Shown: positions 7,352 to 15,556 of the stretch, in pieces
How positions within the stretch are numbered: position 1 is the stretch's first letter
Layout: each line of letters begins with the position of its first letter
DNA from: a virus
Direction: 5' to 3' (one strand)
Length of the DNA: 21,115 nucleotides
Virus record (IMG/VR): IMGVR_UViG_3300036861_000445
Location: 1 to 21,115 of that record
Made by a program: the position numbers and the translations under genes
The notes under the pieces: model-generated
What the model saw: the letters and a program-made list of their open reading frames with translations, nothing else
Databases searched by the model: none
Told to the model about the DNA's origin: nothing

Positions 7352-7392
7352 CGCATGCCCGGAGGGCATGCGGAAAGGGGGTGATGCCTTTC
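7352..7392. promoter_or_regulatory. Two abutting hairpins in the scaffold gene leader
   Basis: Stem one: CGCATGCCC (7352-7360) and GGGCATGCG (7364-7372), 9 bp with a 3-nt loop. Stem two: GAAAGG (7373-7378) and CCTTTC (7387-7392), 6 bp with an 8-nt loop. They touch with no spacer and end 44 nt before the scaffold ATG. They could shape translation or processing of the capsid message; no riboswitch class is recognised. Confidence 0.45.
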
Positions 7393-7434
7393 AGGATGGC
7401 GACTTGTACGATCTCGGGGCGCCACGGCCGAGCC

Positions 7435-7470
7435 ACGTATCGTTACGCTGCTTCTACGTATCGTACGTAC
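7435..7470. repeat. 9-bp direct repeat at 21-bp spacing plus palindrome cluster
   Basis: ACGTATCGT occurs at 7435-7443 and again at 7456-7464, exactly 21 bp (two helical turns) apart. The second copy runs into TACGTA-TCG-TACGTA (7455-7469), itself an inverted repeat. Repeats on the same face of the helix next to a possible promoter suggest a regulator binding site; this is inference. Confidence 0.5.
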
Positions 7471-7482
7471 CCCCACCCGGGA

Positions 7483-7525
7483 CCCGTAACCTTGACTTCA
7501 CGGCCCCATAAGTCAAGGTTACGGG
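7483..7525. terminator. 16-bp perfect inverted repeat (stem-loop or operator)
   Basis: CCCGTAACCTTGACTT (7483-7498) and AAGTCAAGGTTACGGG (7510-7525) are exact inverted copies around an 11-nt loop. The repeat starts 31 nt after the stop of the 343-residue gene. On the minus strand the stem is followed by TCCCGGG rather than a T-run, so it is not a textbook rho-independent terminator. Termination, RNase III processing or an operator are all possible. Confidence 0.55.
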
Positions 7526-7556
7526 CTATTCTCTAGGTGATTGGTGCTCGAATCCC

Positions 7557-8588
7557 CTACTCGTACGCCTGGGCCTGCTTCCCGGCCGCCTGGAGGCCGC
7601 CGCTCTGCGACTCGCCAACGGCGACCGTCGCGCGATCCTCGCCCTGGGCTGCCGTGGTCTCGAGGACCTGGCGGACCCGCTGGCGGATCTTCGCGGCGCG
7701 CGGACCCCCGAAGGACGCCTGCTCGAGCTGGCGCTTCGTGATGCCCATGCTCTGGATCTTGGCCTCGCCGAACGTGGTCATGAGGTGCTCGGTCAGGGTC
7801 TGGAAGCCCTGGGCCATCTCCGCCTCGGAGAGGCCGAGGTCGCTGACCTTCTCGAGCAGCTTCTTCGTCACGTTCGTGTACTGCTTGCTCTGACGGCCGC
7901 CCTTGACGATCGAGAGACCGGACTGGCGCGCCTGGTAGCGCGAGATCGTGTCCTGCCAGACGTCGTACCACTTCTGGTTGCCCATGCCCAGGGCGGCCTG
8001 GAAGATCTCCTTCTTCGACAGCTTGCCGCCGGCCACCACCCGGTTGAACTGGCGGTACAGCTCCGGGTTCGTCCGGATCCGGCGCATGGCCTCGGCGCGG
8101 ACCGAGAACTCGGTCGGGGAGACGTCGTTCTGGAAGAGCCACTTTGCCTTCTGCGGGCCGACGTTGATCCCGGCCTGGGCCCCGATGTTCTGGTACTGCT
8201 CCTGCTGCTGGAGGTACTGGGCCTCGGACATCTTGAGGGTGCCGTCCTTGGCCGTGATCCCCGGGAACTGGTTCTTGTACTCGGGGGTCGCGCGGAGCGC
8301 GAGGAGGAACCGGTCCGACGACCAACCGGCCGACGCGGCCTGGCTGATGAGGCCCTGGACCGTGCCGGTCAGGGGGATGCCGAGCCCGAGGACATAGTTG
8401 GTCAGGCCGGCCCTCGCATTGGCGGCGGCATTGGCCTTGTCTGCCTTCGTCTGCCCGCTGCCGCCACCTCCGATGTTGCCCGGATCGGGGATGCCGCTGT
8501 CCGTGGTGGTGTCGCCACCATTGCCGCCGCCACCCGGGTTACGTGGCGGGCGCTCCGCACCCGGCTTGCCTGCTCCTCCAGTCGGCAT
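7557..8588 (-). CDS. Gly-rich-headed virion-associated protein, 343 aa
   Basis: ATG 8588 overlaps the giant gene's TAA by one base (TAATG), a sign of translational coupling; GAGGTGG lies about 9 nt upstream. Seen: residues 1-47 are Gly/Pro/Asn-rich and disordered. Residues about 55-235 are helical, with the pattern ATPEYKNQFPGI, then SEAQYLQQQEQY, then DVSPTEFSVRAEAMRRI. A basic stretch near 225-240 (VKGGRQSKQYTN) is followed by charged helices. Known from memory: the series F-x-x-x-FPG, a Y-x-x-x-E-x-Y helix and a DVSPxEFxxR block recurs in structural proteins of high-GC phages. Inferred: an internal or minor head protein working with the giant, since their messages are coupled. No catalytic motif was found. 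Confidence 0.75.
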   Translation of the reverse strand: MPTGGAGKPGAERPPRNPGGGGNGGDTTTDSGIPDPGNIGGGGSGQTKADKANAAANARAGLTNYVLGLGIPLTGTVQGLISQAASAGWSSDRFLLALRATPEYKNQFPGITAKDGTLKMSEAQYLQQQEQYQNIGAQAGINVGPQKAKWLFQNDVSPTEFSVRAEAMRRIRTNPELYRQFNRVVAGGKLSKKEIFQAALGMGNQKWYDVWQDTISRYQARQSGLSIVKGGRQSKQYTNVTKKLLEKVSDLGLSEAEMAQGFQTLTEHLMTTFGEAKIQSMGITKRQLEQASFGGPRAAKIRQRVRQVLETTAAQGEDRATVAVGESQSGGLQAAGKQAQAYE

Positions 8589-11500
8589 TACGCTGCCACC
8601 TCCGTGACCTTGTTCGGGATGAAGTCATCCGTCCAGTTGTTGAAGAAAATCGCCTCGTACAGCGGGGCGCCCGTCTTCTGCGTGTACCCCCGCGCCGGAA
8701 TCGAGAACCCGAGATCGGTCAGCATGCGATCGAACTGGTGATCCTTGTCGCGGAGGTCGCTGATCTGACCGTAGAGCCAGACCTTGTAGAACTCCGCCAG
8801 ATCACTGAATCCCCGCTCCGAGAGGTCCTTCCGGCGCAGGGTCGCCGTGATGTCCTCGACCCACGCGGTCACCTGCTCCCAGGACTTGTTCCCCTTGCCG
8901 AAGCCGGTCTGCTCGAGGCGGACGTATGGCGCGGCGTTCTGGAGCTGGAGCTGACGGACCGCCGCGTCACCGAATCCCTTCGCGATCCGTAGCTGGTCCT
9001 GGTCGTGCCACTTCTGGTACCAGTCGTACTTGAGCGAACCCGGGGTGATGCTGTCCGCGTGGTCATCGAGGAACTGACGGAACTCCGACTCGGACTTGTT
9101 GATGGCCGAGTAGAACTCATCGTCGCCCTCGAAGGACTTGTAGCCGAGCTTCTTCTGCTGGAACGGGGTGAGCCACGACGGGGGCTTGGTCGCCCAGTTG
9201 AGGAGGGCCGACTCCTGCTCCGGCTTGCTCCGGTTGCCGAAGGTCATCGCCTCCGGACTCGGGACGCCGGCCTTCGCCGCGGCCGCCGCGTACTTCGCCT
9301 TGATGAGGCGCATCTTCTCGTAGATGTCCGATGCGTCGACGCTGGCCTCGGAGAGGGTGTTGGCCTTGCGCTGGAGCGGCTCGAGGGCCTCGAAGTAGGG
9401 CGTGCCAACCTCGGTCCACCACTTGTCGAGGGCCTTCTCGTTCTTCGTCGTGGGTGGACCGAACTGGCCCGTGTCGGCGTAGAGGAGCTTCATCTCGGTC
9501 ATGATCGCGCGGAACTCCGTCTCCCGGAGGCCGCTCTCCCCGGTGAAGAACCCGGTGAGCTGGTTGAGGTACGAGATCGTGGTCGCGAGACGCTCGACCT
9601 CAAACGAACGAGTCGGCTTGTCGTGATACTGGTTCCAGGCGTTCCGGCTGTCCTCCATCTCGCCGGCGGCCAGGGGGTTGAGCGCCTGCCAGCGGTCCCA
9701 CTTCTCCTGGTAGTCGGCGATGGCCTGCTGGCGCTTGTACCCACTCGTCAGGAGGGTCTTCCAGTTGAGCGTCGGGGAGATGCCGGACAGGGCCTGGTTC
9801 AGCTCGGCGACGTAGTGCTGGTACGACGAGACCGACTGCAGCTTCCGGGCGAACTCCTCCGGGGTCAGAACCCGCTTCTCCCCGGTCAGGTAGAGGTCGA
9901 AGTACGCGTCCTCGCCTGTGCTCTTCCACGGGAGGTCGCGCTGCTTGTCGTCGTACCGCGAGTAGAAGACATTGAACGCGAAGGACGACGGGTGCTCCTG
10001 GAGGTAGCGGTCGATCAGGATCCGCTGCTTCTCGTTGAACTCTGCACCCTCGACGCCGGCCGGCAGGACCGTGTTCTCCCAAAAGTCCTCCCACTCCCGG
10101 CGCTCGGAGTCCGAGAAGTTGAGCGAGACCGGCGAGATGGTCGAGCCGAGGAAGCGGCCCCACATCGTGCCCTGGAGCTGATCCTTGGCACCCGCCATCA
10201 GAGTCCGCGTGTACGAGACGACGGCCTTGTCGTACTTCTTCTGCGCGGCGTCCGAGAGGGCCGGCCTCCCGGTCGCCGGGTCCGTCGTGTCGAAGAAGTC
10301 CTCCGGCTTCGGCGGGACGTCACCGGCCTTCTGCATGTCGCGGTACTGAAGCTGGAGAGCCATGTCGAACGCCCGGTCGTAGTCCGCCTTGACACGGCCC
10401 GGCGACAGGGCCTCGATCGGGAATGGGTTGCCCGTAATGGCCTCCCACAGGAAGATGACCGGCTGCGGGGTCCCGGTCACCTGGGTCCCGTACGGTGCGG
10501 CGATGTCGGCCAGCGACTTGAACGCACCGCCCCACTGCTCGGCTGCCTTACCCACGGCCCACGACGGGACTGTCGAAAGCGACGGGAATGGCGACGAGGC
10601 CACGAGGTTGACGCCCTTTGTCTTGAAGAAGGCGATGTCCGGGACCTTCTTGCCCGTGATCGCGGAGATGAAGCTCGAGAGCCCGGGGACTGTGACGATG
10701 TCCTCGCCCGTCCGCGCGTCGTGCTGGACGATGCCGGCCGACTTGAGCATCTGCATCATCGCGTGGGCCTGACCGGCCTCGAGGAGAAGACCCGGCAGGA
10801 GGTACGCACGCGAGGGGATCTTGACGAACCAGGTGTACAGGATCTCCTGGGTGGCCGGGCCGAACCAGAAGACGTCCTTGAACGCCTGTTGCATCGAGGT
10901 CCGCTGGGAGAGGTCGTACATGAGGTCGCGGACCTGGACGGCGGCCTCCGTCTCGGCCCACACCTTGGCCTCCTCCGGCGCCCAGCCGCGCTTGAGGAGG
11001 ACCTGGTTGTACCGATCGAAGAGCTGGTAGTAGGCCGAGCCGCGGGTCAGCTTGAGGTCGAGTGCCGAGACCGGCTTGAACGTCGAGTACCACGCGGCCG
11101 ACCAGTCGTTCAGCATCTCTTGGACGCCCTCGGCCAGCCCCTCGTCCTTGATGTAGTTCGAACGGCGGCGCGGGACCTGGATCGACGGCGGGGCCTCGGT
11201 CGTACCGGCCTCCCACTCCCGCTTGAGCCGCCTGGCGAACTCACGCGAGTGGGTGATGTCGGTGTACCCGCGGGTCCCCATGGTCCTGACCTCCGGGGCG
11301 ATCTCCTCGAGGGCGCGCTGCTCGCGCATGACCTTTCGGAGGCGCCCCTGCATCGCGCGGACGACGTCGGTCTCGGCGGTCTTGACCGCCTTCCTGAGAC
11401 GGCCCTGGATCTCCACGCGCTCGGCATCGAGGGTGTTCCAGCGGTCCGAGACGTTCCGGCCGGCCGAGTCGGTCCACTGGATCGGCTTGCGCCCGCGCTC

Positions 11501-14500
11501 GTACCAACGGCCAGTCGCGATGGCCTCGATCAGGTCCGGGTTGTTGCCGGTGATCTGCTCGAGGTGGCGAGACTCGCGCGTGAACCACTCCTGGAGGATG
11601 TCCGCATCAGCCATGCCCTTCGCCCAGGAGGCGCGGCGCATGTTCGGGAGGCCGGTGTCGTTCCACCACTTCGTGAACCGCGCCGACGTCGGAACGCCGC
11701 TCGAGCCAGCCGCGATGTCCCGGAGCATCCAGTCATCGGCCGCGGCCCGGATCTGCTCCATGCCGCCGCGGACCACCGTCTTCGGGAAGGTCCGCATGCC
11801 GACCGTCTCGACCTCGGTCCACTCGTGGCGGCTGTCGAGATCGTCCATGACGCTCATGATCGTGCCCAGGTCCGGGCCGGCGGTGGAGCCCGGCCGCGTG
11901 GCCTCGACGTAGCGTGGATCCTCGCCGAGGATCTCGATGCCCTTTTCGAAGCGCGCCTTGAGGATCCGGATCCCCGTGAACGGGATCGGGATGCCACCCG
12001 AGAAGATCGTGTAGCCCTCCGGGGCGACGACCAGGCCGTGCATCCCTGCCGACATGTTGCGGAAGAACTGCTCGAACTGGGTCCGCTGGAGGACCGCCGG
12101 CCAGCGGAGGCCCAGGATCGGGCCCTTGAGGGCGCCGGTCGCCGAACGCAGGATCCAGCGTGGCGCGTAGTAGAGCGCGTCGGCCGATGCCCGTCCGGCC
12201 AGTCCATGATCGTGGACGCTGCGGAAGAACCGGCGGAGCATGCTCGTGGCGTCGAGGACGTAGTTGATGTCCGGCATCTTCCAGCCCATGGTCATCGACG
12301 GACGATCCGCGATCCGATGGACCCCGCCGAACTCGTCGGTGTACTCCGCGATCGGCTCACTCTTCGAACGGTTACCGTACTCACCGGTGCGTACCTCCGT
12401 CGTTACGACGGGCGGCTTGTCGTAGATCGGGTGCTCGTGCCACTTCGTCAGGGCCTCCCGGATCTCGAACGGCGTGTTGGCCGGGAGGTGGAGGTTGATC
12501 GTCGCATTCCACTCCTCGAGGAACTCATTGAGACCGACCTCATCCTTGACCTTGAGGAAGCGGTTCTCGACTCCACGGGCGACGTTCTTGGGGAGACGCA
12601 GACGCTGGTTCCAGGTCGCGATCGTGTCCAGGTTGACCTCCCGGGCGTCGACCGAAGCGCCCTCGCCGAACTGGTTGACGAAGGTCGGGGTCCGCGGCAT
12701 CTCATCGACGAACTTCCTGACGTCGAAGGTACCACGGGTGATCGCGTACATGCTTCGCGCCATATTGTTGACGAGATGCTCGAGCGGCGTGGCCGGGTTC
12801 TGGATGCCCGCGCGAATGATGCTCCGCTTCGGGAAGGTGAACATCGGCCTGGCCGGCGGCTTGTACCCGACGGCGAGCTGATTCTGGAGCGAGGCCCGGG
12901 CGGCCTGGAGCCTCAGGATCTGCTTCCTGACGCTCTGCACGGTGTCGAACGTCTTCATGGCGTCGACGACGTCGGCCGACTTGAGGAGGGCCGCGCGCGG
13001 CGAGTGGACGGCGATGATCTGATCCGGGGGAATCGACCGGCTACCGACCGTGGTCGAGGTGCCGGCGGTCTCGCCCCGTCCAAGGAGGTCTCCCGAGGTC
13101 CCGCGGCCGATGATCTGCTCCGGTGTAGCCCAGTACTCGACGACGACGTCCCCCTCCGCGATCCGGCCTTCGGTGATCTGGCGGTACGCCTCCGCGCCGG
13201 ACGGGGTGCCGTTAACAGCCGCGCGGTCGCCGAACTGAGTCTTGGCGTTCTCGATGAGCCCACGCTCCTTGATGCTGTCGGCGAAGCGGGCCTTCGTCAC
13301 ATGGTAGAGGCGCTGGGCTCCCTCCGGGATCGGGGTCTTGTCGGGCTCAGTTCCGCGGATCCTCGCCGCGATCGCCTTGAGATCGATCCGGCTGAGGATG
13401 CTCTCGCCCTGGGTGATCTTGTCATCGACGGCGGTGAGGTTCGCCTGTGCGCGGACGAACTCGGCATCGATCGCCCCCTTGTTGACGTGCTCGAGGAAGG
13501 CGGCCGGGCGACCCTCTACCGGGGTCGCGGCCAGCTTCTCCGCCAGCTCCGGCGTGATGCCGTAGCGGCCGTAGCGGGCGCGGAGGCCAGCGGCCGTCTG
13601 GTCCTTGGCCTTCGCCATGTCGTCGAAGTAGGTCCGGCCGGCCTTGGACGTGATCCACTCATCCCAGCCCTTGCCGAACAGCTTCCCGAGGGCGACCTCA
13701 ATCGGCTTGTCGAGCAGGAGATCCGGCAGGTTCCGGGCCGACTTGATGGCCGCGCCCAGGGCCTCCGAGCCGAGGAAGGCGCGAGCGTCAGCACCGAGCG
13801 GCTTGCCGATTCCGTACTGGGCGTTGTAGACATCCTCTGGGAGGGTCCGCACGGCCTTGATCCGGCTGAGGGTCTTGAACGTCTTGTGGAAGAGGTAGAA
13901 CTGGAGCGCGCCCGAGATCAGTCCCTTGACCGATTCGCGGTCCTTGCCCTTGAACCCGACCTTCCCCGCGACGTAGTCCGCGATCGGGTCGGTCATGGCC
14001 GCGACCTTCTCGAAGGCGATGTTAGCGAGGTCGACGCCGGCATCGGCCAGCTTGCCGAGCTGTCCCACGACCGGGAGGTCCGTCGCCGAGGCGAGCTGAG
14101 CACCCTTCTCCACGCCGCGAAGGCCCAAGGTGAACGGGGCGGCTGCGGTGTGCAGGGCCTCCTTGAATGGGAGGGAGAAGAGCTGGGTCAGCGTCGGGTG
14201 GTCGTAAAGGTCGAACCACGGCTGGACGGCGCCGGCAACCAGCGGCTCCTGGAGGAGCCAGGCCGCGCCCGACGCATCCGTGTCCTGATCGATGATGTCG
14301 ACGAAGCCGCGGAGGTTGGGGAAGAGCGAGAGGAGCGCGGCCTTCTTGTCGATGGACGCGGTCTCGCCCTGGAGCGTGAGGAGCTGGGCCCGGCGATTAA
14401 GTAGCTCCTGCGGGGCGCCCTCGATGCCCTCGAAGCCCTGGACATCAAGTCCCGGGACGAGCTGCTCGAGGGTGGCCTGGCCCTGGGCCAGCATCGTGTC

Positions 14501-15046
14501 GGTCAGCTTGTCGCCCTGGCCGGTGAGGATCATCCACGCGACCTGCTGCTGCTCCTTTGGGAGACGCTGGAGGGCCTCGGTCAGGCCGAGCGCCGCGGCG
14601 CGGATGCCGGGATCTGAGAAGTTCAGCGCCCGCTGGCGGACCTGGGTCAGGGCGCCAGGGATCCCCGCGAGCTGGTCGCGGTTGTCGACGAACTCCTGGA
14701 CGAAGTGGATGTCGCGACCGATCCGCTCGACCATGTCGTCGGGCATGCCCGAAGCGGCGAGCTGGGCGGCCAGGTTCGGCTCCTTCTCGATCGACCGGAT
14801 GTCGAAGCGGGCGAGGCGCTTGTTGACGCGCTGGATCGCGAACTGGAGGCGCTCCTCCGGCGTTGCGTCCGGATGGACGAGCGGCGGCGGCTCCGGGGCG
14901 GAGAAGTCGGGCGGCGTCTTCGGCTGCTTCGGCTTCCCCGGGATGACGTCAACCGAGCCCGGCGGGCGCTGGTCCTTCTCGTCGGTGAAGTCGGGCTCGT
15001 TCAGGCTCGGGGGCTTGGATGGTCCGGCGTGTGCGCTACGTGGCAT
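8588..15046 (-). CDS. Giant 2152-aa virion-type protein with ADP-ribosyltransferase-like domain
   Basis: ATG 15046 follows AGGGGA with a 6-nt spacer. At 2152 residues it takes up almost a third of the window. Seen in order: Pro-rich disordered head (1-60); helical region with a hydrophobic, Gly-rich stretch (about 296-390); ART-like segment (about 576-685) starting LYHVTKARFADSIKERGLI and ending SIPPDQIIAVHS; long mixed region; charged coiled coil (about 1203-1250); a hydrophobic stretch (about 1383-1560) with FWFGPATQEILYTWFVKIP and PGLLLEAG; charged helical C-terminal third. No Cys was seen. Known: phages encode giant multi-domain 'polyvalent' proteins, some with ART domains, believed to enter the cell with the DNA; T4 Alt is an ejected ART. 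Inferred: a minor head or ejected effector. Not a clear MuF, lysozyme or polymerase. The gene is certain; the function is tentative. Confidence 0.85.
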   Translation of the reverse strand: MPRSAHAGPSKPPSLNEPDFTDEKDQRPPGSVDVIPGKPKQPKTPPDFSAPEPPPLVHPDATPEERLQFAIQRVNKRLARFDIRSIEKEPNLAAQLAASGMPDDMVERIGRDIHFVQEFVDNRDQLAGIPGALTQVRQRALNFSDPGIRAAALGLTEALQRLPKEQQQVAWMILTGQGDKLTDTMLAQGQATLEQLVPGLDVQGFEGIEGAPQELLNRRAQLLTLQGETASIDKKAALLSLFPNLRGFVDIIDQDTDASGAAWLLQEPLVAGAVQPWFDLYDHPTLTQLFSLPFKEALHTAAAPFTLGLRGVEKGAQLASATDLPVVGQLGKLADAGVDLANIAFEKVAAMTDPIADYVAGKVGFKGKDRESVKGLISGALQFYLFHKTFKTLSRIKAVRTLPEDVYNAQYGIGKPLGADARAFLGSEALGAAIKSARNLPDLLLDKPIEVALGKLFGKGWDEWITSKAGRTYFDDMAKAKDQTAAGLRARYGRYGITPELAEKLAATPVEGRPAAFLEHVNKGAIDAEFVRAQANLTAVDDKITQGESILSRIDLKAIAARIRGTEPDKTPIPEGAQRLYHVTKARFADSIKERGLIENAKTQFGDRAAVNGTPSGAEAYRQITEGRIAEGDVVVEYWATPEQIIGRGTSGDLLGRGETAGTSTTVGSRSIPPDQIIAVHSPRAALLKSADVVDAMKTFDTVQSVRKQILRLQAARASLQNQLAVGYKPPARPMFTFPKRSIIRAGIQNPATPLEHLVNNMARSMYAITRGTFDVRKFVDEMPRTPTFVNQFGEGASVDAREVNLDTIATWNQRLRLPKNVARGVENRFLKVKDEVGLNEFLEEWNATINLHLPANTPFEIREALTKWHEHPIYDKPPVVTTEVRTGEYGNRSKSEPIAEYTDEFGGVHRIADRPSMTMGWKMPDINYVLDATSMLRRFFRSVHDHGLAGRASADALYYAPRWILRSATGALKGPILGLRWPAVLQRTQFEQFFRNMSAGMHGLVVAPEGYTIFSGGIPIPFTGIRILKARFEKGIEILGEDPRYVEATRPGSTAGPDLGTIMSVMDDLDSRHEWTEVETVGMRTFPKTVVRGGMEQIRAAADDWMLRDIAAGSSGVPTSARFTKWWNDTGLPNMRRASWAKGMADADILQEWFTRESRHLEQITGNNPDLIEAIATGRWYERGRKPIQWTDSAGRNVSDRWNTLDAERVEIQGRLRKAVKTAETDVVRAMQGRLRKVMREQRALEEIAPEVRTMGTRGYTDITHSREFARRLKREWEAGTTEAPPSIQVPRRRSNYIKDEGLAEGVQEMLNDWSAAWYSTFKPVSALDLKLTRGSAYYQLFDRYNQVLLKRGWAPEEAKVWAETEAAVQVRDLMYDLSQRTSMQQAFKDVFWFGPATQEILYTWFVKIPSRAYLLPGLLLEAGQAHAMMQMLKSAGIVQHDARTGEDIVTVPGLSSFISAITGKKVPDIAFFKTKGVNLVASSPFPSLSTVPSWAVGKAAEQWGGAFKSLADIAAPYGTQVTGTPQPVIFLWEAITGNPFPIEALSPGRVKADYDRAFDMALQLQYRDMQKAGDVPPKPEDFFDTTDPATGRPALSDAAQKKYDKAVVSYTRTLMAGAKDQLQGTMWGRFLGSTISPVSLNFSDSERREWEDFWENTVLPAGVEGAEFNEKQRILIDRYLQEHPSSFAFNVFYSRYDDKQRDLPWKSTGEDAYFDLYLTGEKRVLTPEEFARKLQSVSSYQHYVAELNQALSGISPTLNWKTLLTSGYKRQQAIADYQEKWDRWQALNPLAAGEMEDSRNAWNQYHDKPTRSFEVERLATTISYLNQLTGFFTGESGLRETEFRAIMTEMKLLYADTGQFGPPTTKNEKALDKWWTEVGTPYFEALEPLQRKANTLSEASVDASDIYEKMRLIKAKYAAAAAKAGVPSPEAMTFGNRSKPEQESALLNWATKPPSWLTPFQQKKLGYKSFEGDDEFYSAINKSESEFRQFLDDHADSITPGSLKYDWYQKWHDQDQLRIAKGFGDAAVRQLQLQNAAPYVRLEQTGFGKGNKSWEQVTAWVEDITATLRRKDLSERGFSDLAEFYKVWLYGQISDLRDKDHQFDRMLTDLGFSIPARGYTQKTGAPLYEAIFFNNWTDDFIPNKVTEVAA
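12992..13321 (-). other. ART-like domain inside the giant protein
   Basis: Residues about 576-685 of the giant. The opening L-Y-H582-V-T, then S-I592 and G596-L597, match the first strand and helix of H-type ADP-ribosyltransferase folds (KptA-, PARP- or DarT-like 'YHxT...I...GL'). The middle has GDVVVEYWATPEQIIGRG, with E637 as a possible acidic site. The end SIPPDQIIAV matches the common closing strand (I-P-x-x-x-I-x-x-V). No second strong catalytic residue could be fixed by eye, so an inactive domain or another fold remains possible. Confidence 0.5.
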
Positions 15047-15055
15047 GGGTTTCCC

Positions 15056-15556
15056 CTACTGTAGGACTGGCTGACCCAGGTGGTACCCGAGTAGCTCGAG
15101 CAGCCGCCTCAGGCCCTCCGGGGCGTTGGGGTCCTTAGCCGCCTCGGCCAGGACCGGGATGAGGTCGTGGACCTCCTGACTCGGCTCGACGCGGCCCCAA
15201 CGATCGAGGCCGGCCGTGACCGGCTCATCCGGGCGATCCGTCGCCCCGAGGAGCATCTGCTCGTCTTCATCGAGCGGCGGGAGTTGGGCCTCGCGGACCG
15301 GGGGGGCGACGGGCGGACCCGCCTCCGCACCGGCCGGCACACGACCCTGATCCTGGACGGACTGCTGCATGTCGCGCATCTGGCCCTCGATGGCCGTGCG
15401 GACCTGGTCGGCATACTGGTCGACTGTGATCTCGCCCTTGGCGAGGGCCTGCTTGTATGCCTCGAGGATGTCCGGCTGTGCCGGGTTGGCGGCGCGGTCC
15501 GCGGCGGCCGCGTTGGCCTCCGGACCCGGCTGCGGGAGTGGTGCCTGCTCAGCCAT
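15056..15556 (-). CDS. Hypothetical Ala/Pro-rich acidic protein, 166 aa
   Basis: ATG 15556 directly follows the stop of the 40-residue gene (TAGATG), with AAGAAGGG upstream. Residues 1-28 are Pro/Ala-rich and disordered. Residues about 29-70 form charged helices (ILEAYKQALAKGEITVDQYADQVRTAIEGQMRDM). A second disordered stretch (72-100) is followed by an acidic segment (LDEDEQMLLG) and a Leu-rich C-terminal helix (GLRRLLELLGYHLGQP). No Cys and no recognised catalytic motif. It lies in the gene run between portal and giant. Helix plus linker plus helix suggests an assembly, scaffold-like or portal-associated partner, which is inference. Confidence 0.75.
   Translation of the reverse strand: MAEQAPLPQPGPEANAAAADRAANPAQPDILEAYKQALAKGEITVDQYADQVRTAIEGQMRDMQQSVQDQGRVPAGAEAGPPVAPPVREAQLPPLDEDEQMLLGATDRPDEPVTAGLDRWGRVEPSQEVHDLIPVLAEAAKDPNAPEGLRRLLELLGYHLGQPVLQ

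Larger units (their letters stand above)
7308..7556. other. Gene-free control region of 249 bp
   Basis: The longest gene-free stretch in the window. In transcription order it holds a 16-bp perfect inverted repeat, a cluster of ACGTA motifs with a 9-bp direct repeat spaced 21 bp, two abutting hairpins, and the scaffold gene's GGGAGG site. A minus-strand TACGAT (7465-7460) could serve as a -10 hexamer, with only a poor -35 (TTACGG) about 18 bp upstream. It separates the packaging/giant-protein genes from the capsid genes, so a boundary between two transcription units is likely but unproven. Confidence 0.6.

Noticed and set aside
7541-7560. A plus-strand GCTCGAATCCCC resembling the T-arm of a tRNA, as at an attachment site
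   Set aside because: The loop lacks the standard GTTC start, and no acceptor, anticodon or D-arm could be found around it.
12203-12214. H-D-H-G (about residues 945-948 of the giant) as motif C of a virion RNA polymerase like that of N4
   Set aside because: No DxxGR motif A or K-x7-YG-like motif B is found before it.
12431-12439. H-E-H (residues 870-872 of the giant) as a metalloprotease motif
   Set aside because: The required HExxH spacing and a third ligand are absent.
9005-14404. A 1799-codon plus-strand open frame opposite the giant gene
   Set aside because: It is codon-aligned with the minus-strand gene, so it stays open simply because the giant avoids TTA, CTA and TCA codons. Its Leu/Arg/Val/Glu-heavy composition is that of a mirror frame, and the sense protein is far more natural.
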